Of a DNA stretch of 55,678 bases, positions 36,058-45,251 are shown in pieces (the first letter of the stretch is position 1; each line of letters opens with the position of its first letter). Location: the NCBI GenBank assembly GCA_023807065.1, contig JAJJLU010000396.1:1-55678 (forward strand), given 5' to 3'. The position numbers and the translations under genes were made by a program. The notes under the pieces were generated by a model that did no database searches, was not told where the DNA came from, and worked only from the letters and a program-made list of their open reading frames with translations. The stretch comes from Isotricha intestinalis. Lineage: Eukaryota; Ciliophora; Litostomatea; Vestibuliferida; Isotrichidae.

Positions 36058-38106
36058 TTATTTAAATATTTTAGTAATAACACCAAAAGCCTTTAAAGAC
36101 TGATCAAATATAATAACATTACTTCCAACATTAATATACTCAGGATTAAACATAAACTCAACAATTAATCTAGTTTTAGTAGTAGAACTAATAATAAATT
36201 CATCATTATCTTCTTGTCCAATAATATATTTTTCTTTAATACCACTTAATTTATTATCTTCTTTTTTTTTATTTTGAATTTTTTCAATCTCTCCTTTAAC
36301 ATTACTTAAATTAATTTTATCATCTTTTAAAAAAATTTCTAATTCATTTTCTTGGGAAGAATTATTATAAAATAAGAAAATATCATTAAATTTTTTAATT
36401 CTAACACCTTGTCTAATATGTTTAATATTTAAAACAGGTTGATAAGTACTCTTAATAATTCTTCTAGAGCCATCAATAGTCCATAATTCAATTTCAAATA
36501 TTTTTGAACTTACAGGATGAGAATTAATATCTAAAAGAACCATTCCTTTTTTAATTTCATCTTTTAATATATTATTTTGATTTTTAATAACGATAGAACA
36601 ATATTGGCCTTTATATGTATATTTAACATCTATTTTTTTACAATGAATATTTTCTATTTCTACTATTTTAAAATTACCTTCTTGATCAGGTCCTAAATAA
36701 CATTTTGTTTTTGCTTTTACTTTTCCTTTACTAACTATACCAATTAAAATTATTTTATTATTATCTGTTATTGTTTCATGAATATCAAATTCCATTTTTT
36801 CCATTTCAATTTGTTTTAATTCATCTTCTAATTTATTATTTACTGGTAAAGTACTTAAAAAACTTTTAAATAAATTTAATCCTTCCCATTTTAAATTTGA
36901 AACTAAAAAAGTCAACATTATATTTTTTTCTTGAATATTTCTGGAAAATAAAACAATATCATCATTATTTTTCATAATAATAGGAATTAATCCGATTTTT
37001 AATTTCATAACAGTAGATTTATAAAGGTTAATTAAATTTTTAATTTGTTGTTCATTAATTAAATCAATTTTAGTGAAAACAGTAATAATAGGTAATTTCA
37101 TATTAAAAGCAAAATTTAAAAATTCAATAGTTCTATTATTAATACCATCATATGCAGAAATAACTAATAATAAATAATCCAAATAATCATTACTTAAAGT
37201 ACTAGTAGTAGTTTTTTTAAAATTAACTTTAGTACCAGCAACATCATAAAAATTAATAATTTTATAAGATTTATGTACAATTTGAGACCAAGAAGGTTTT
37301 TCTAAATTATTATAATTAGTCAATTCACCATTTTCATCAAAACCTAAAATTTGATGAGAAATAGAACTTGTTTTCCCACTAAATATTTCATGTTTATGTC
37401 TAAATACATTTGTCCTTGCTAAACCTTTTCCATTATCTAATAAATTTGAAACTAAAACTCCAATTAAAGTACTTTTTCCAGAACTTTCTTCACCTAATAA
37501 TCCAATTTTAATTTCTAATTTATCTCTTAAAACTTCTTCTTCTTTTTTAATATATAATTCAGCAATGAAACCGCATTGACCTTGAATTAATTTACTAATT
37601 TTAACATTTAAATTTAAATTATTTGCAATAGTATAAATAACATTAACAGATATTTCTAATTCTTCTTTTGAAATTCCTAAAGGATTTCCATTATCTTCAA
37701 CTCCTATTTTATAATAACATTCTCCGCCTCCTTCTTCTAATCTAAATTTCATTTGAGTTGTTAATTCTTCTATTCTATTTATATCAACATCACATAATTT
37801 TAATTTATATTCTACATTTCCATAATCATATTCAATGTCATAATTTTTTTTCTTTTCTAATTTATATTTTGTATAATCTATTGAAAATTTTTTTTCATTT
37901 GTATTTATTATATTTTTTTTACTCTTTTCTATTCCTTCTGAATTGTAACCTTTTTCTATATTATCTTTTTTCTTTCTTCTCTTTGTACTTTTTGCATTTG
38001 GGTTATATGATATTTTTCTCTGTTTTTTATTCTTGATTTCAAATTTCTCACTGTCCTCGTCATCAGGACCAAAACAACTTTTTATTATATCGAAATTGCT
38101 TAACAT
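36058..38106 (-). CDS. GTPBP1/GTPBP2-like translational GTPase
   Basis: A 682-residue protein. The GTPase domain begins near residue 198: G1 GEESSGKS (205-212), a switch I region with GLARTNVFRHKHEI and GKTSSIS as in GTPBP1/2, G3 as DVAG (288-291), and G4 as TKID (345-348). The family uses TKID in place of NKxD, so this is normal. Two beta-barrel domains follow, as in EF-Tu-like factors. The N-terminal 70 residues are basic and low-complexity. GTPBP1/2 act in ribosome rescue and mRNA surveillance in animals; the role in protists is inferred from family. The motif agreement through switch I makes the call strong. Confidence 0.92.
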   Translation of the reverse strand: MLSNFDIIKSCFGPDDEDSEKFEIKNKKQRKISYNPNAKSTKRRKKKDNIEKGYNSEGIEKSKKNIINTNEKKFSIDYTKYKLEKKKNYDIEYDYGNVEYKLKLCDVDINRIEELTTQMKFRLEEGGGECYYKIGVEDNGNPLGISKEELEISVNVIYTIANNLNLNVKISKLIQGQCGFIAELYIKKEEEVLRDKLEIKIGLLGEESSGKSTLIGVLVSNLLDNGKGLARTNVFRHKHEIFSGKTSSISHQILGFDENGELTNYNNLEKPSWSQIVHKSYKIINFYDVAGTKVNFKKTTTSTLSNDYLDYLLLVISAYDGINNRTIEFLNFAFNMKLPIITVFTKIDLINEQQIKNLINLYKSTVMKLKIGLIPIIMKNNDDIVLFSRNIQEKNIMLTFLVSNLKWEGLNLFKSFLSTLPVNNKLEDELKQIEMEKMEFDIHETITDNNKIILIGIVSKGKVKAKTKCYLGPDQEGNFKIVEIENIHCKKIDVKYTYKGQYCSIVIKNQNNILKDEIKKGMVLLDINSHPVSSKIFEIELWTIDGSRRIIKSTYQPVLNIKHIRQGVRIKKFNDIFLFYNNSSQENELEIFLKDDKINLSNVKGEIEKIQNKKKEDNKLSGIKEKYIIGQEDNDEFIISSTTKTRLIVEFMFNPEYINVGSNVIIFDQSLKAFGVITKIFK

Positions 38107-38266
38107 TTAATTTTTTATTTTTATTTTATTTTAGTATTTTTTTATTTTTTTTAATATCATTATTATTTTTTTTATAGTTTTTAAATTGTTTTCATTGAGA
38201 ATAAATAATGTTATATTTTTTTATATAATATAAATAAATTAAAAGATTAAACTAAATTAATAATTT

Positions 38267-38908
38267 TTATTTTTTTTTCTTTTGATATTGATTTATTATG
38301 TGTTTTATTCTTTCAAAATTTGATTTTAAATTACTGTATTCAAAACTTAAATCTATATAATTTTTTTGACTTGTTTGAATTATACTTCTATATTTTGCAA
38401 CATCTTTTTCAATTAAATTAATTTCTTTTTTATATTCGTTATTTTGTTCATTTAATTTTATTAAGTACTCTTTATATCTTCTTAAATTATTTATATCTTT
38501 TAAAAGAAGCATTTTTTTTTCAAAAAGAGTATATAAATTTTTATCTAAATATTTCATAAAATTTGAATTATTTTCTTTATTAGAATTTCTAAAGTTCCCT
38601 TTTTTATAAACTATTGGATTAAAACTTTTAGAAGAATTTTTTCTTTTATTTCTTAAATTATTTGTTGAAAATGAATTATTTCCTTTTTCTTTTGAAAATG
38701 AAGTATATAAAGCTTTATGAGAAGCATAATGAGAAGATTTTGGTCTTTTGTTAATTTTAGTATCATTTAAGTTATAAATATCCAAAGCACTTAGTTGAAA
38801 ATTTTTTTTTTTTGAATTCATTTTTTTATTAGAAACAATAGTATTATTCCTCGAGCCTCTACTATAATTTTCACTATCATTAACTTGAGCTAATAATTCT
38901 TTAATCAT
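38267..38908 (-). CDS. Small coiled-coil protein, unrecognised
   Basis: About 213 residues if translation starts at the Met at 38908. A further in-frame ATG at 38989 would add a hydrophobic stretch but overlap the divergent gene starting at 38953, so I prefer the internal start. The first half is basic and Ser/Asn-rich; residues about 125-210 form a coiled coil. There are no catalytic motifs and no recognised family. Its start codon lies only 44 bp from that of the divergent neighbour, so the two may be co-regulated. Confidence 0.6.
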   Translation of the reverse strand: MIKELLAQVNDSENYSRGSRNNTIVSNKKMNSKKKNFQLSALDIYNLNDTKINKRPKSSHYASHKALYTSFSKEKGNNSFSTNNLRNKRKNSSKSFNPIVYKKGNFRNSNKENNSNFMKYLDKNLYTLFEKKMLLLKDINNLRRYKEYLIKLNEQNNEYKKEINLIEKDVAKYRSIIQTSQKNYIDLSFEYSNLKSNFERIKHIINQYQKKKK

Positions 38909-38952
38909 ATTTATTATTATTGTAAAATATATATAATTTAAAAAAATTAAAA

Positions 38953-40788
38953 ATGAAAGTAAAAGAATTAAAAGGTCATCCACCTTCAATATTAATATTA
39001 AGAAGTAATATTCATAAAAAAAAGATAAATAGATTCAATTCTTTATCAATAAAAACAACTAAAGAAATGGGTGATTTAGTTGTTTCAATGAATAAAATCT
39101 GTAAAGCTATGTTATATTCACCTCATAATATTGATTATCAATCTATAAATTATTTAAGTAAAAAAGGTTTAAATACTACTCTTTTATTAAAAAATTCTAT
39201 TAGAAATTCTAATAATATTATTAGTTCTTATGAAAATGAAGATTTTTTAGAACAAGATTTATATGTTCCTGTTTATTTAAAGGAAAATAAAAATAATAAA
39301 AAAAGGGTTAAAAGTGAAGGAAATATTGAAAAGAAAAATATTTATAATAAGAAAGAAGAAAATATTAACGAAAGTATTAATTTTGATTTAAAAAAATATA
39401 TTGATAAAAAAAGTAAGAGAAAAGTAAAGAAATTATTAAAATATCATGAAAAATTAAAAAAATTGAAAAAGTTAGATATATTAAAAGCAGAGATAATTAG
39501 GAATGAACAAAGGAAAAAATATACTTTATTTAAAAGTTTTGAAAAACCAATGAGTAGAGAAGGTTTATCATTTTATAGAAATGAAGCAAAAACATATACT
39601 GGAATTCAAAGTAAATATTTAGAGTATAATAAAACTTTAAAAAAAAGAAATAAAGAAATTACATTAAATAGTTTAAATTCAACAAATGGAAATCCAACAA
39701 AAATAGATTATAATAAAACAAATAAAAATTTTGCAATAAATTTAACAGGAAAAGAAAATAAAAATTCTTATCATCATAAAAATAAAAGTTCAGAAATTTT
39801 TCAAAATACTCAAGTTTCAACAACATTAAATTCAACAATTAATAATTCACTAAATTCAATTAATAAAAATAATAATAATAATTACAGCAAAAAAAGACCT
39901 TTAACTTCAAATTATATAACAAGTAGAAATACTTTTTTAAAATATAAACAAAACTATCATAAAAATAAATTAAATAATATAATAACAAATATTAATAATA
40001 TTGAAGATAAAGTAAAAAAAGAATCTGATTTATTTGAAAAAGATTGTAAAGATGATAATAAATATAATCAAGAAAAAAAAAAAAGAAAAACAAAAAGTTA
40101 TGATTATGGAAAAGTAAAAAAAGAAAAAAATAGTTTTATAAATAAAATAAATTCGGAATTTAACTTTACAAAATCAAAAGAAAATAATAATGATATAATG
40201 GATGAACATGAATTAGCAAAAAAAAATGCAAAAAAAGTATTAGAATTTTTAGATGATAAAGGAAAAGATATATTAAAAAGAATAATAAATAAAATGATAT
40301 ATGATGATAATAGATTACATAAAAAATTTATAATGGATAGTGTATATGAAAGAAAATTATTTAAAATAAGAACTTATAAAGAATTTTCTTTAGTTGCTCA
40401 AGAATCATTATTTTTAGATAAACAATTAAAAGATGAAGAAAAAGATAATGAACAAGAAGAAAAAGAAGTTATGCATATTTTAAGAGATATATTACAAATG
40501 AAATATGATAATGAAAATGATTTAAGAGAAAGTATTTTAAGATGTAATGTTTTAAAAAGAGTTCAATTATATGAAGACAGAGCTCAAAGGGAAACTGGTC
40601 ATTTTTTTAGAGAAAAATTTAAAGAAAATGTTGAAGATCCAAGTTATTATAAAAATAAAGAAATAAAAAATAAAAGAAAAAGTAAAAGTTATAATATTAA
40701 TTCTAAATATAATAGTGATGATATAAATAATGATCATGATTATAAAAATTATAATAATTTTATTAATAATAATTATGATAATCATTAA
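38953..40788 (+). CDS. Lys/Asn-rich protein with helical C-terminal region, unrecognised
   Basis: A 611-residue protein of unknown family. Residues 1-120 look semi-conserved (beginning MKVKELKGHPPSILILRSN). The middle (about 120-400) is low-complexity, basic and Asn/Ser-rich. Residues about 415-570 form a helical region rich in charged residues with better sequence complexity, such as HELAKKNAKKVLEFLDDKG and QLYEDRAQRETGHFFREKF, and are the likely folded part. No membrane span or enzyme motif is found. It may be a cytoskeletal or basal-body component, but nothing in the sequence proves that. Confidence 0.7.
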   Translation: MKVKELKGHPPSILILRSNIHKKKINRFNSLSIKTTKEMGDLVVSMNKICKAMLYSPHNIDYQSINYLSKKGLNTTLLLKNSIRNSNNIISSYENEDFLEQDLYVPVYLKENKNNKKRVKSEGNIEKKNIYNKKEENINESINFDLKKYIDKKSKRKVKKLLKYHEKLKKLKKLDILKAEIIRNEQRKKYTLFKSFEKPMSREGLSFYRNEAKTYTGIQSKYLEYNKTLKKRNKEITLNSLNSTNGNPTKIDYNKTNKNFAINLTGKENKNSYHHKNKSSEIFQNTQVSTTLNSTINNSLNSINKNNNNNYSKKRPLTSNYITSRNTFLKYKQNYHKNKLNNIITNINNIEDKVKKESDLFEKDCKDDNKYNQEKKKRKTKSYDYGKVKKEKNSFINKINSEFNFTKSKENNNDIMDEHELAKKNAKKVLEFLDDKGKDILKRIINKMIYDDNRLHKKFIMDSVYERKLFKIRTYKEFSLVAQESLFLDKQLKDEEKDNEQEEKEVMHILRDILQMKYDNENDLRESILRCNVLKRVQLYEDRAQRETGHFFREKFKENVEDPSYYKNKEIKNKRKSKSYNINSKYNSDDINNDHDYKNYNNFINNNYDNH

Positions 40789-41330
40789 ACAATTATAATA
40801 TATTTTATAGTTTTAATATTTAATTTTTTTATTCATATATTATTAAAAAATAATTTTGAAAATTGAATTTTATCAATTCAATTGTGTTTATTAATTTATT
40901 ATCTTTAAATTGAAAATAAATTCTTTTAATAATTGAAAGTATATTTTAATAGAAATTAAATAAATAAATATAAAAAAATATATGAATTCATTTGAAATAA
41001 ATACAAATAATTTATCTGTTCACATTATAAAAAAATAATGAACAATATAAATAAATAATGAAGAAACAGAAAATAATATAAGTGAAAAAGAAAAAAATTT
41101 AAAAATAACAAAGGAAAATAATAATTATAAAATCTAAAGAAAAAAAAAGTTAAAATAAAAATAATATTGAAATAATTCCAATTGTAATTTAGAAAATATA
41201 TAAATGTGATATAAGTTGAATAACTGATAAAAAAGTAATTTGTGAATGTTGTAATATAATATAAATTTGAAATGTTTATTTTATTTTTTTGTATCATTTG
41301 TAAATATTTTTCTTTTTATTAATATTAAAT
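40789..41330. other. Intergenic spacer with weak coding-like plus-strand stretch
   Basis: This 542 bp separates two plus-strand genes. A frame starting at 40982 reads like Lys/Glu/Asn-rich protein on the plus strand but is broken by several TAA, TGA and TAG codons and has no intron that would rescue it. It could be a decayed gene or chance; A/T-rich DNA often looks like this. The promoter of the SAS-4-like gene must lie near the right end. Confidence 0.4.
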
Positions 41331-43175
41331 ATGAAATATAAAACTTTTTCTGAAGTTATTTCAAGTGTTGCTAAATTTTCTAAAATTAATTTTGATGATA
41401 GATTAGAAGAATTTTTAACTGGAACTAGTAAAAGAAAAGAAGAAGAAGAAAATAGAAAAAAAAGAAATGATGAATTAAAAAAAGAATTAAAGAATATTGA
41501 AAATGAAAGAAAAATAGATTTTATTTTAAATAAACAAGAAAATATTTTTGATAATAAAGAAATAGAAAGAATAAATAAAACTATTAAATTAAATGAAGAT
41601 TTATATGGAAATAAAAATATAAATAAAGAAAAAGACGAAGAAAATATAATAGAAAAAGAAAATATAAAAGAAAATGATGATGTAATTAAAAAAGAAAAAA
41701 ATAAAAAATTATTTGATGAAAATTTTTTGGAAGATAATTTTATAAATCAAAATAAAAATAATTTTAAATTTAATCCAGATTTAAATATAAATAATGAAAA
41801 AAATAAACCTAAAATAATAGAAGTTATAAAAGAAAAAAATATAATAAAAGATAATAATGAAGAAATTAAAATTGAAAAACCGCCAAAGCCAATGTCACAT
41901 GCTTTATCTTTAAATCCTTTTATAATTGAAAAAGATGATATTATAACAATGAATAATAATAATAATAATAAAATAATATCTTTAAAAAAAAATAATAATA
42001 GAATTAATTATGAAAAAGATAATTCTTTTGAAAGTAAAAATAATATCAATTTACTTGATGAATTTAATAAAGAAAAAAAAATAAATCAGCAATTACAAAA
42101 TATATTATCTAAAAATTCAAGTGTTAGTAAAAATAATTATTTTGAAAAATTAAGAGAAGATTATAATAATCAATTTTATATAATTCAATCAAAAAAAAAT
42201 CCTTATAATCAAGCGAAAAAAATTTTAAAAGAAAAATTAACTCCAAATGAAACAAAACAATTAAAAGAAATTGAAAATCAAATTGAACAAACAAAAAATC
42301 AAATAAATTTATTAAAAGAAGAAAAAGAAAAATTAAGAATTCAAATTATAGAAAAACAAAAAGAGATTTCAGATTTTAATTTAAAAAGAAAAAAAGAGGA
42401 TTTTGAAAATGAAAGAAATTTACAAAATGAACTTCGTTCAATATTAAATAAATTTAAATTAGAATTATATAAATCAGAATTAAAAAATAAAAATGCAAAT
42501 AAAGAAAAGCCAGAAGAATATTATGAATTATCAGATAAAAAGAATAATTTAGAAAAACAAATGAAAGAAAAAGAAAATAAATTTAATTCACAATTTAATA
42601 AATTACAAGGAGAATTATTATTAATAAAGAAAAAAAATCAAGAATTACAAACTTATATTAAATCATATGGAAATATGAATATATTAAATAATATTGAAAA
42701 TAAATCAACTGAAGAAATAAAAAAATTAAATAAAACATTATCAAATAATAATAAAGACAATGAAAAGATAAATAATAATATAGTTAAAGATGATGAAATT
42801 TCAATAAATGTTAAAAAAAAAATAATCTCAACTAAAAATCATCTTAAAGAATTAGATTTAATATATCCAGATAAATATAAAGAAAATAAAGAATATACTC
42901 CAATAGTAACAAAACAACAATTTGATAAAGATGGTAAAATAATAAGATTATTTGATTCAGGAAAAAAAGAAATTTTATTTACAAATGGAACTAAAAAAGA
43001 AATATTTCCAGACGGATATACTTTAGTAAATTATCAAAACGGAGATATAAAACAAATTATACCAAATTATAAAGAAACCTATTTTTATAATAAAGAAAAA
43101 ATTCTTCAAGTAAAATTTTCAGATGGAACTATATATATAAAATATAATGATGGGAAAATAGAAGAAATTTCTTAA
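41331..43175 (+). CDS. SAS-4/CPAP (CENPJ)-like centriole protein
   Basis: A 614-residue protein. Residues about 1-330 are charged and mostly disordered or helical, and about 300-430 form a coiled coil. The last 95 residues or so (from about 520) make the T-complex-10 C-terminal (TCP/G-box) domain: repeating beta-hairpins such as DKDGKIIRLFDSGKKEILF, NGTKKEIFPDGYTLVNYQNG and FSDGTIYIKYNDGKIEEI. That domain defines SAS-4/CPAP and binds STIL/Ana2 in animals. It is required for centriole and basal-body assembly. The protein is shorter than human CPAP, and tubulin-binding motifs at the N-terminus are not obvious. It is good evidence for a ciliated organism. Confidence 0.88.
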   Translation: MKYKTFSEVISSVAKFSKINFDDRLEEFLTGTSKRKEEEENRKKRNDELKKELKNIENERKIDFILNKQENIFDNKEIERINKTIKLNEDLYGNKNINKEKDEENIIEKENIKENDDVIKKEKNKKLFDENFLEDNFINQNKNNFKFNPDLNINNEKNKPKIIEVIKEKNIIKDNNEEIKIEKPPKPMSHALSLNPFIIEKDDIITMNNNNNNKIISLKKNNNRINYEKDNSFESKNNINLLDEFNKEKKINQQLQNILSKNSSVSKNNYFEKLREDYNNQFYIIQSKKNPYNQAKKILKEKLTPNETKQLKEIENQIEQTKNQINLLKEEKEKLRIQIIEKQKEISDFNLKRKKEDFENERNLQNELRSILNKFKLELYKSELKNKNANKEKPEEYYELSDKKNNLEKQMKEKENKFNSQFNKLQGELLLIKKKNQELQTYIKSYGNMNILNNIENKSTEEIKKLNKTLSNNNKDNEKINNNIVKDDEISINVKKKIISTKNHLKELDLIYPDKYKENKEYTPIVTKQQFDKDGKIIRLFDSGKKEILFTNGTKKEIFPDGYTLVNYQNGDIKQIIPNYKETYFYNKEKILQVKFSDGTIYIKYNDGKIEEIS

Positions 43176-43359
43176 TAATGAAGAATAATATATTTATAAA
43201 ATTATAATATAAATAAATCAAAATAAATAATTATAATAATAATAATCAAAATTTAAATTACATAATTTAACATTTTTACCCAAAGAAAAATACCTACTTT
43301 ATATTTTGAAAATCAAAAAAAAATAAGTAAATAAACCTCAAAAAAAAATATAATAAATT

Positions 43360-44082
43360 TTAAAACTTATAATATTCAATTTGATTTTTAATTTTATAAG
43401 CTTTATCAATCATAGGTGTAAAAACTTTATTTTTTTCAAAAATCCAAACAGCACAATTATTAGGTTTAGCTAATCTATGATAAGCATCAATAGAAAAATT
43501 TAAAAAATGAAAAGCAAAAACTCTAACAAAACAAGCATGAGTAACAAGAATAATATTTTTATAATATTTATTACCAAATTCAATTTCATCAAAAAATTTT
43601 TTTTTAAATTCTTCAACTCTTCTATTAACATCAGCTCCACTTTCACCTCCATTTCCTCTAAAATAATATTTACCTACTTTTATTCTTTTTTCTCTTTTTT
43701 GTTTAGTTATATTTGCCATCATACCAAATTCTTGTTCTCTTAAAAGTGGTTCTATTTGATAATTAAATTTATAATTTTTTTTCTTTAATTCATTTCTTAT
43801 TTCATAAAAAGTTTGAAGAGTTCTTTTATATGAAGATATATAAAATTTTAATGTTTCATTTGGATATATTATTTTTTGAATTTTTTTTGCTACTTCTCTT
43901 GCTTCTTCTTCACCTTTTTCTGTTAAACTTATTTTATTGTTTGGTGTTGTTGAATATACTTTTGGATTTAAATTTGCCTCACTTTGACCATGACGAACTA
44001 ATAATATTTTTTCTGGTAAACGATCAAATAAGTATTTTCTTTCTACGATAAAACCTTTATGGATTAATTTTATTAAACTCAT
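43360..44082 (-). CDS. Histidine phosphatase (phosphoglycerate-mutase-like)
   Basis: A 240-residue protein of the histidine phosphatase superfamily. The catalytic motif is LVRHGQSEAN with nucleophile His31. Arg87 sits in SSYKRTLQT, the acidic residue in LLREQEFG (Glu116 or Glu118), and the second histidine in VTHACFVRVF (His182). The sequence resembles the broad-specificity phosphatase branch more than glycolytic mutases, because it lacks the insertions typical of cofactor-dependent mutase. The substrate cannot be told. It has no targeting signal and is probably cytosolic. It converges on the SAS-4 gene with a 184 bp gap. Confidence 0.9.
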   Translation of the reverse strand: MSLIKLIHKGFIVERKYLFDRLPEKILLVRHGQSEANLNPKVYSTTPNNKISLTEKGEEEAREVAKKIQKIIYPNETLKFYISSYKRTLQTFYEIRNELKKKNYKFNYQIEPLLREQEFGMMANITKQKREKRIKVGKYYFRGNGGESGADVNRRVEEFKKKFFDEIEFGNKYYKNIILVTHACFVRVFAFHFLNFSIDAYHRLAKPNNCAVWIFEKNKVFTPMIDKAYKIKNQIEYYKF

Positions 44083-44685
44083 TAATATATATGTTTATTA
44101 ATTAATAATAATTAATTAATTGTTTGATTCAAAATATCTTTTTTTACAAATAAATATTAATTTTCTGAATAAAAATTTATTTATCATGAATTGATATATG
44201 ATATAATCAATTTCTAAATAAAACAATTTATTTTATAATAAAAAAATTCCTTTAATTAATTAAAAAAAAGAAGAAATTAAAAAATATATTATTGTCTTAT
44301 TTATAGTTAAATAAAATCTTATTGATTATTATATAAATTCATTATGTAATCTATTTTGGAAGTCTATTTTATTTTGATACTATTTTTACTGTTTCATCCA
44401 AATTTTTTAATGAATAATTTTGTTAAATTTGTTCTCATTAAATTTTTTTTGTTGTCAGAAGTATTATTTATTAATTTTCATTTTCTTCATCAATAATTTT
44501 TTTCAACTATTAAATATTTACTAAAGATATTAAAAATTTTTGACTTGGAGAAATTGATATAAGTTTTTTTAATATTAAAAAACATTTCAATTTACTTTTT
44601 TATTTAATTCTTTTAATTGAAACAATATTTAAGATATAAAAATTTAAAAATAATATTTATTCTTTAAAAAATATAAATTTAAATT
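44083..44685. other. Intergenic spacer, nothing firm
   Basis: This 603 bp lies between two phosphatase genes on the minus strand. A minus-strand frame at 44590-44330 looks mildly protein-like but carries at least five stops of different types, so I regard it as chance or long-dead sequence. No RNA gene or repeat is seen. Confidence 0.5.
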
Positions 44686-45204
44686 TTATATATCTTTATT
44701 TGAATTTGCTATATTTTCATCATAATATTTAGTTAATTCTTTTTCAAAACCTTCATTAGGATTAACACAACTTCTAATTTTTCTAACAAATTCTTTAGCT
44801 TCTTGAAAACTCATTTTTTTTTCTTTAATTAAATAAAATATAATAACACTAGCAGAACGACTTTTCCCATAAACACAATGAACTAATATTTTCTTATCTT
44901 TATTTTCTTTAATAAATTTATAAGCATCTTCCATTGATTTAATTAAAGGTTGTTTAGTTTCATCCTTTAAATTTAAATTAATATAAGTAATTTCTTTAGG
45001 AAATTTATTAGGTAAATTAAAAGCACAATTAATAATATTTGAAATATTATTTTTCCTTAAAATGCCTATATCATCAGCAGCTCTGAAATCACCTAAAAAT
45101 AAATTATCAACGATAAAATTAATAGGTTCAACGTCTTTATAAAGAAAATTTCCTAACCCAATTTTTTTCCAAAAAGAATGAACATAAGGAAACAATTTTT
45201 TCAT
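44686..45204 (-). CDS. Dual-specificity protein phosphatase
   Basis: A 172-residue single-domain phosphatase. The signature loop is HCVYGKSRSAS with nucleophile Cys110 and Arg116, and the general acid is probably Asp81 in NLKDET. The length and the LGDFRAADDIGIL start of the domain match atypical DUSPs. These remove phosphate from Ser/Thr/Tyr in proteins, and some act on other substrates, so the target is open. It has no targeting signal or extra domain. Its start is 47 bp from that of the divergent kinesin gene. Confidence 0.92.
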   Translation of the reverse strand: MKKLFPYVHSFWKKIGLGNFLYKDVEPINFIVDNLFLGDFRAADDIGILRKNNISNIINCAFNLPNKFPKEITYINLNLKDETKQPLIKSMEDAYKFIKENKDKKILVHCVYGKSRSASVIIFYLIKEKKMSFQEAKEFVRKIRSCVNPNEGFEKELTKYYDENIANSNKDI

Positions 45205-45251
45205 TGAAAAATAAAAAAATAATAAAAAAAATTTAAAAACCTTTTAAAAAA
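45205..45251. promoter_or_regulatory. 47 bp divergent intergenic region, phosphatase/kinesin-13
   Basis: Two start codons are separated by only 47 bp of A-rich sequence (plus strand). Any promoter elements must be shared or lie within the opposing coding region. Confidence 0.5.

Noticed and set aside
40982..41297. Decayed plus-strand gene between the genes at 38953 and 41331
   Set aside because: Protein-like composition only; many mixed stops, no recognisable domain, and A/T-rich DNA often translates this way.
41025..41297. 90-residue Phe/Tyr/Ile-rich minus-strand frame as a membrane protein
   Set aside because: It is the complement of purine-rich A/T DNA; hydrophobicity follows from base composition, and there is no family signal.
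44330..44590. Minus-strand coding remnant upstream of the dual-specificity phosphatase 3' end
   Set aside because: At least five stops of different kinds and no homology; consistent with chance.
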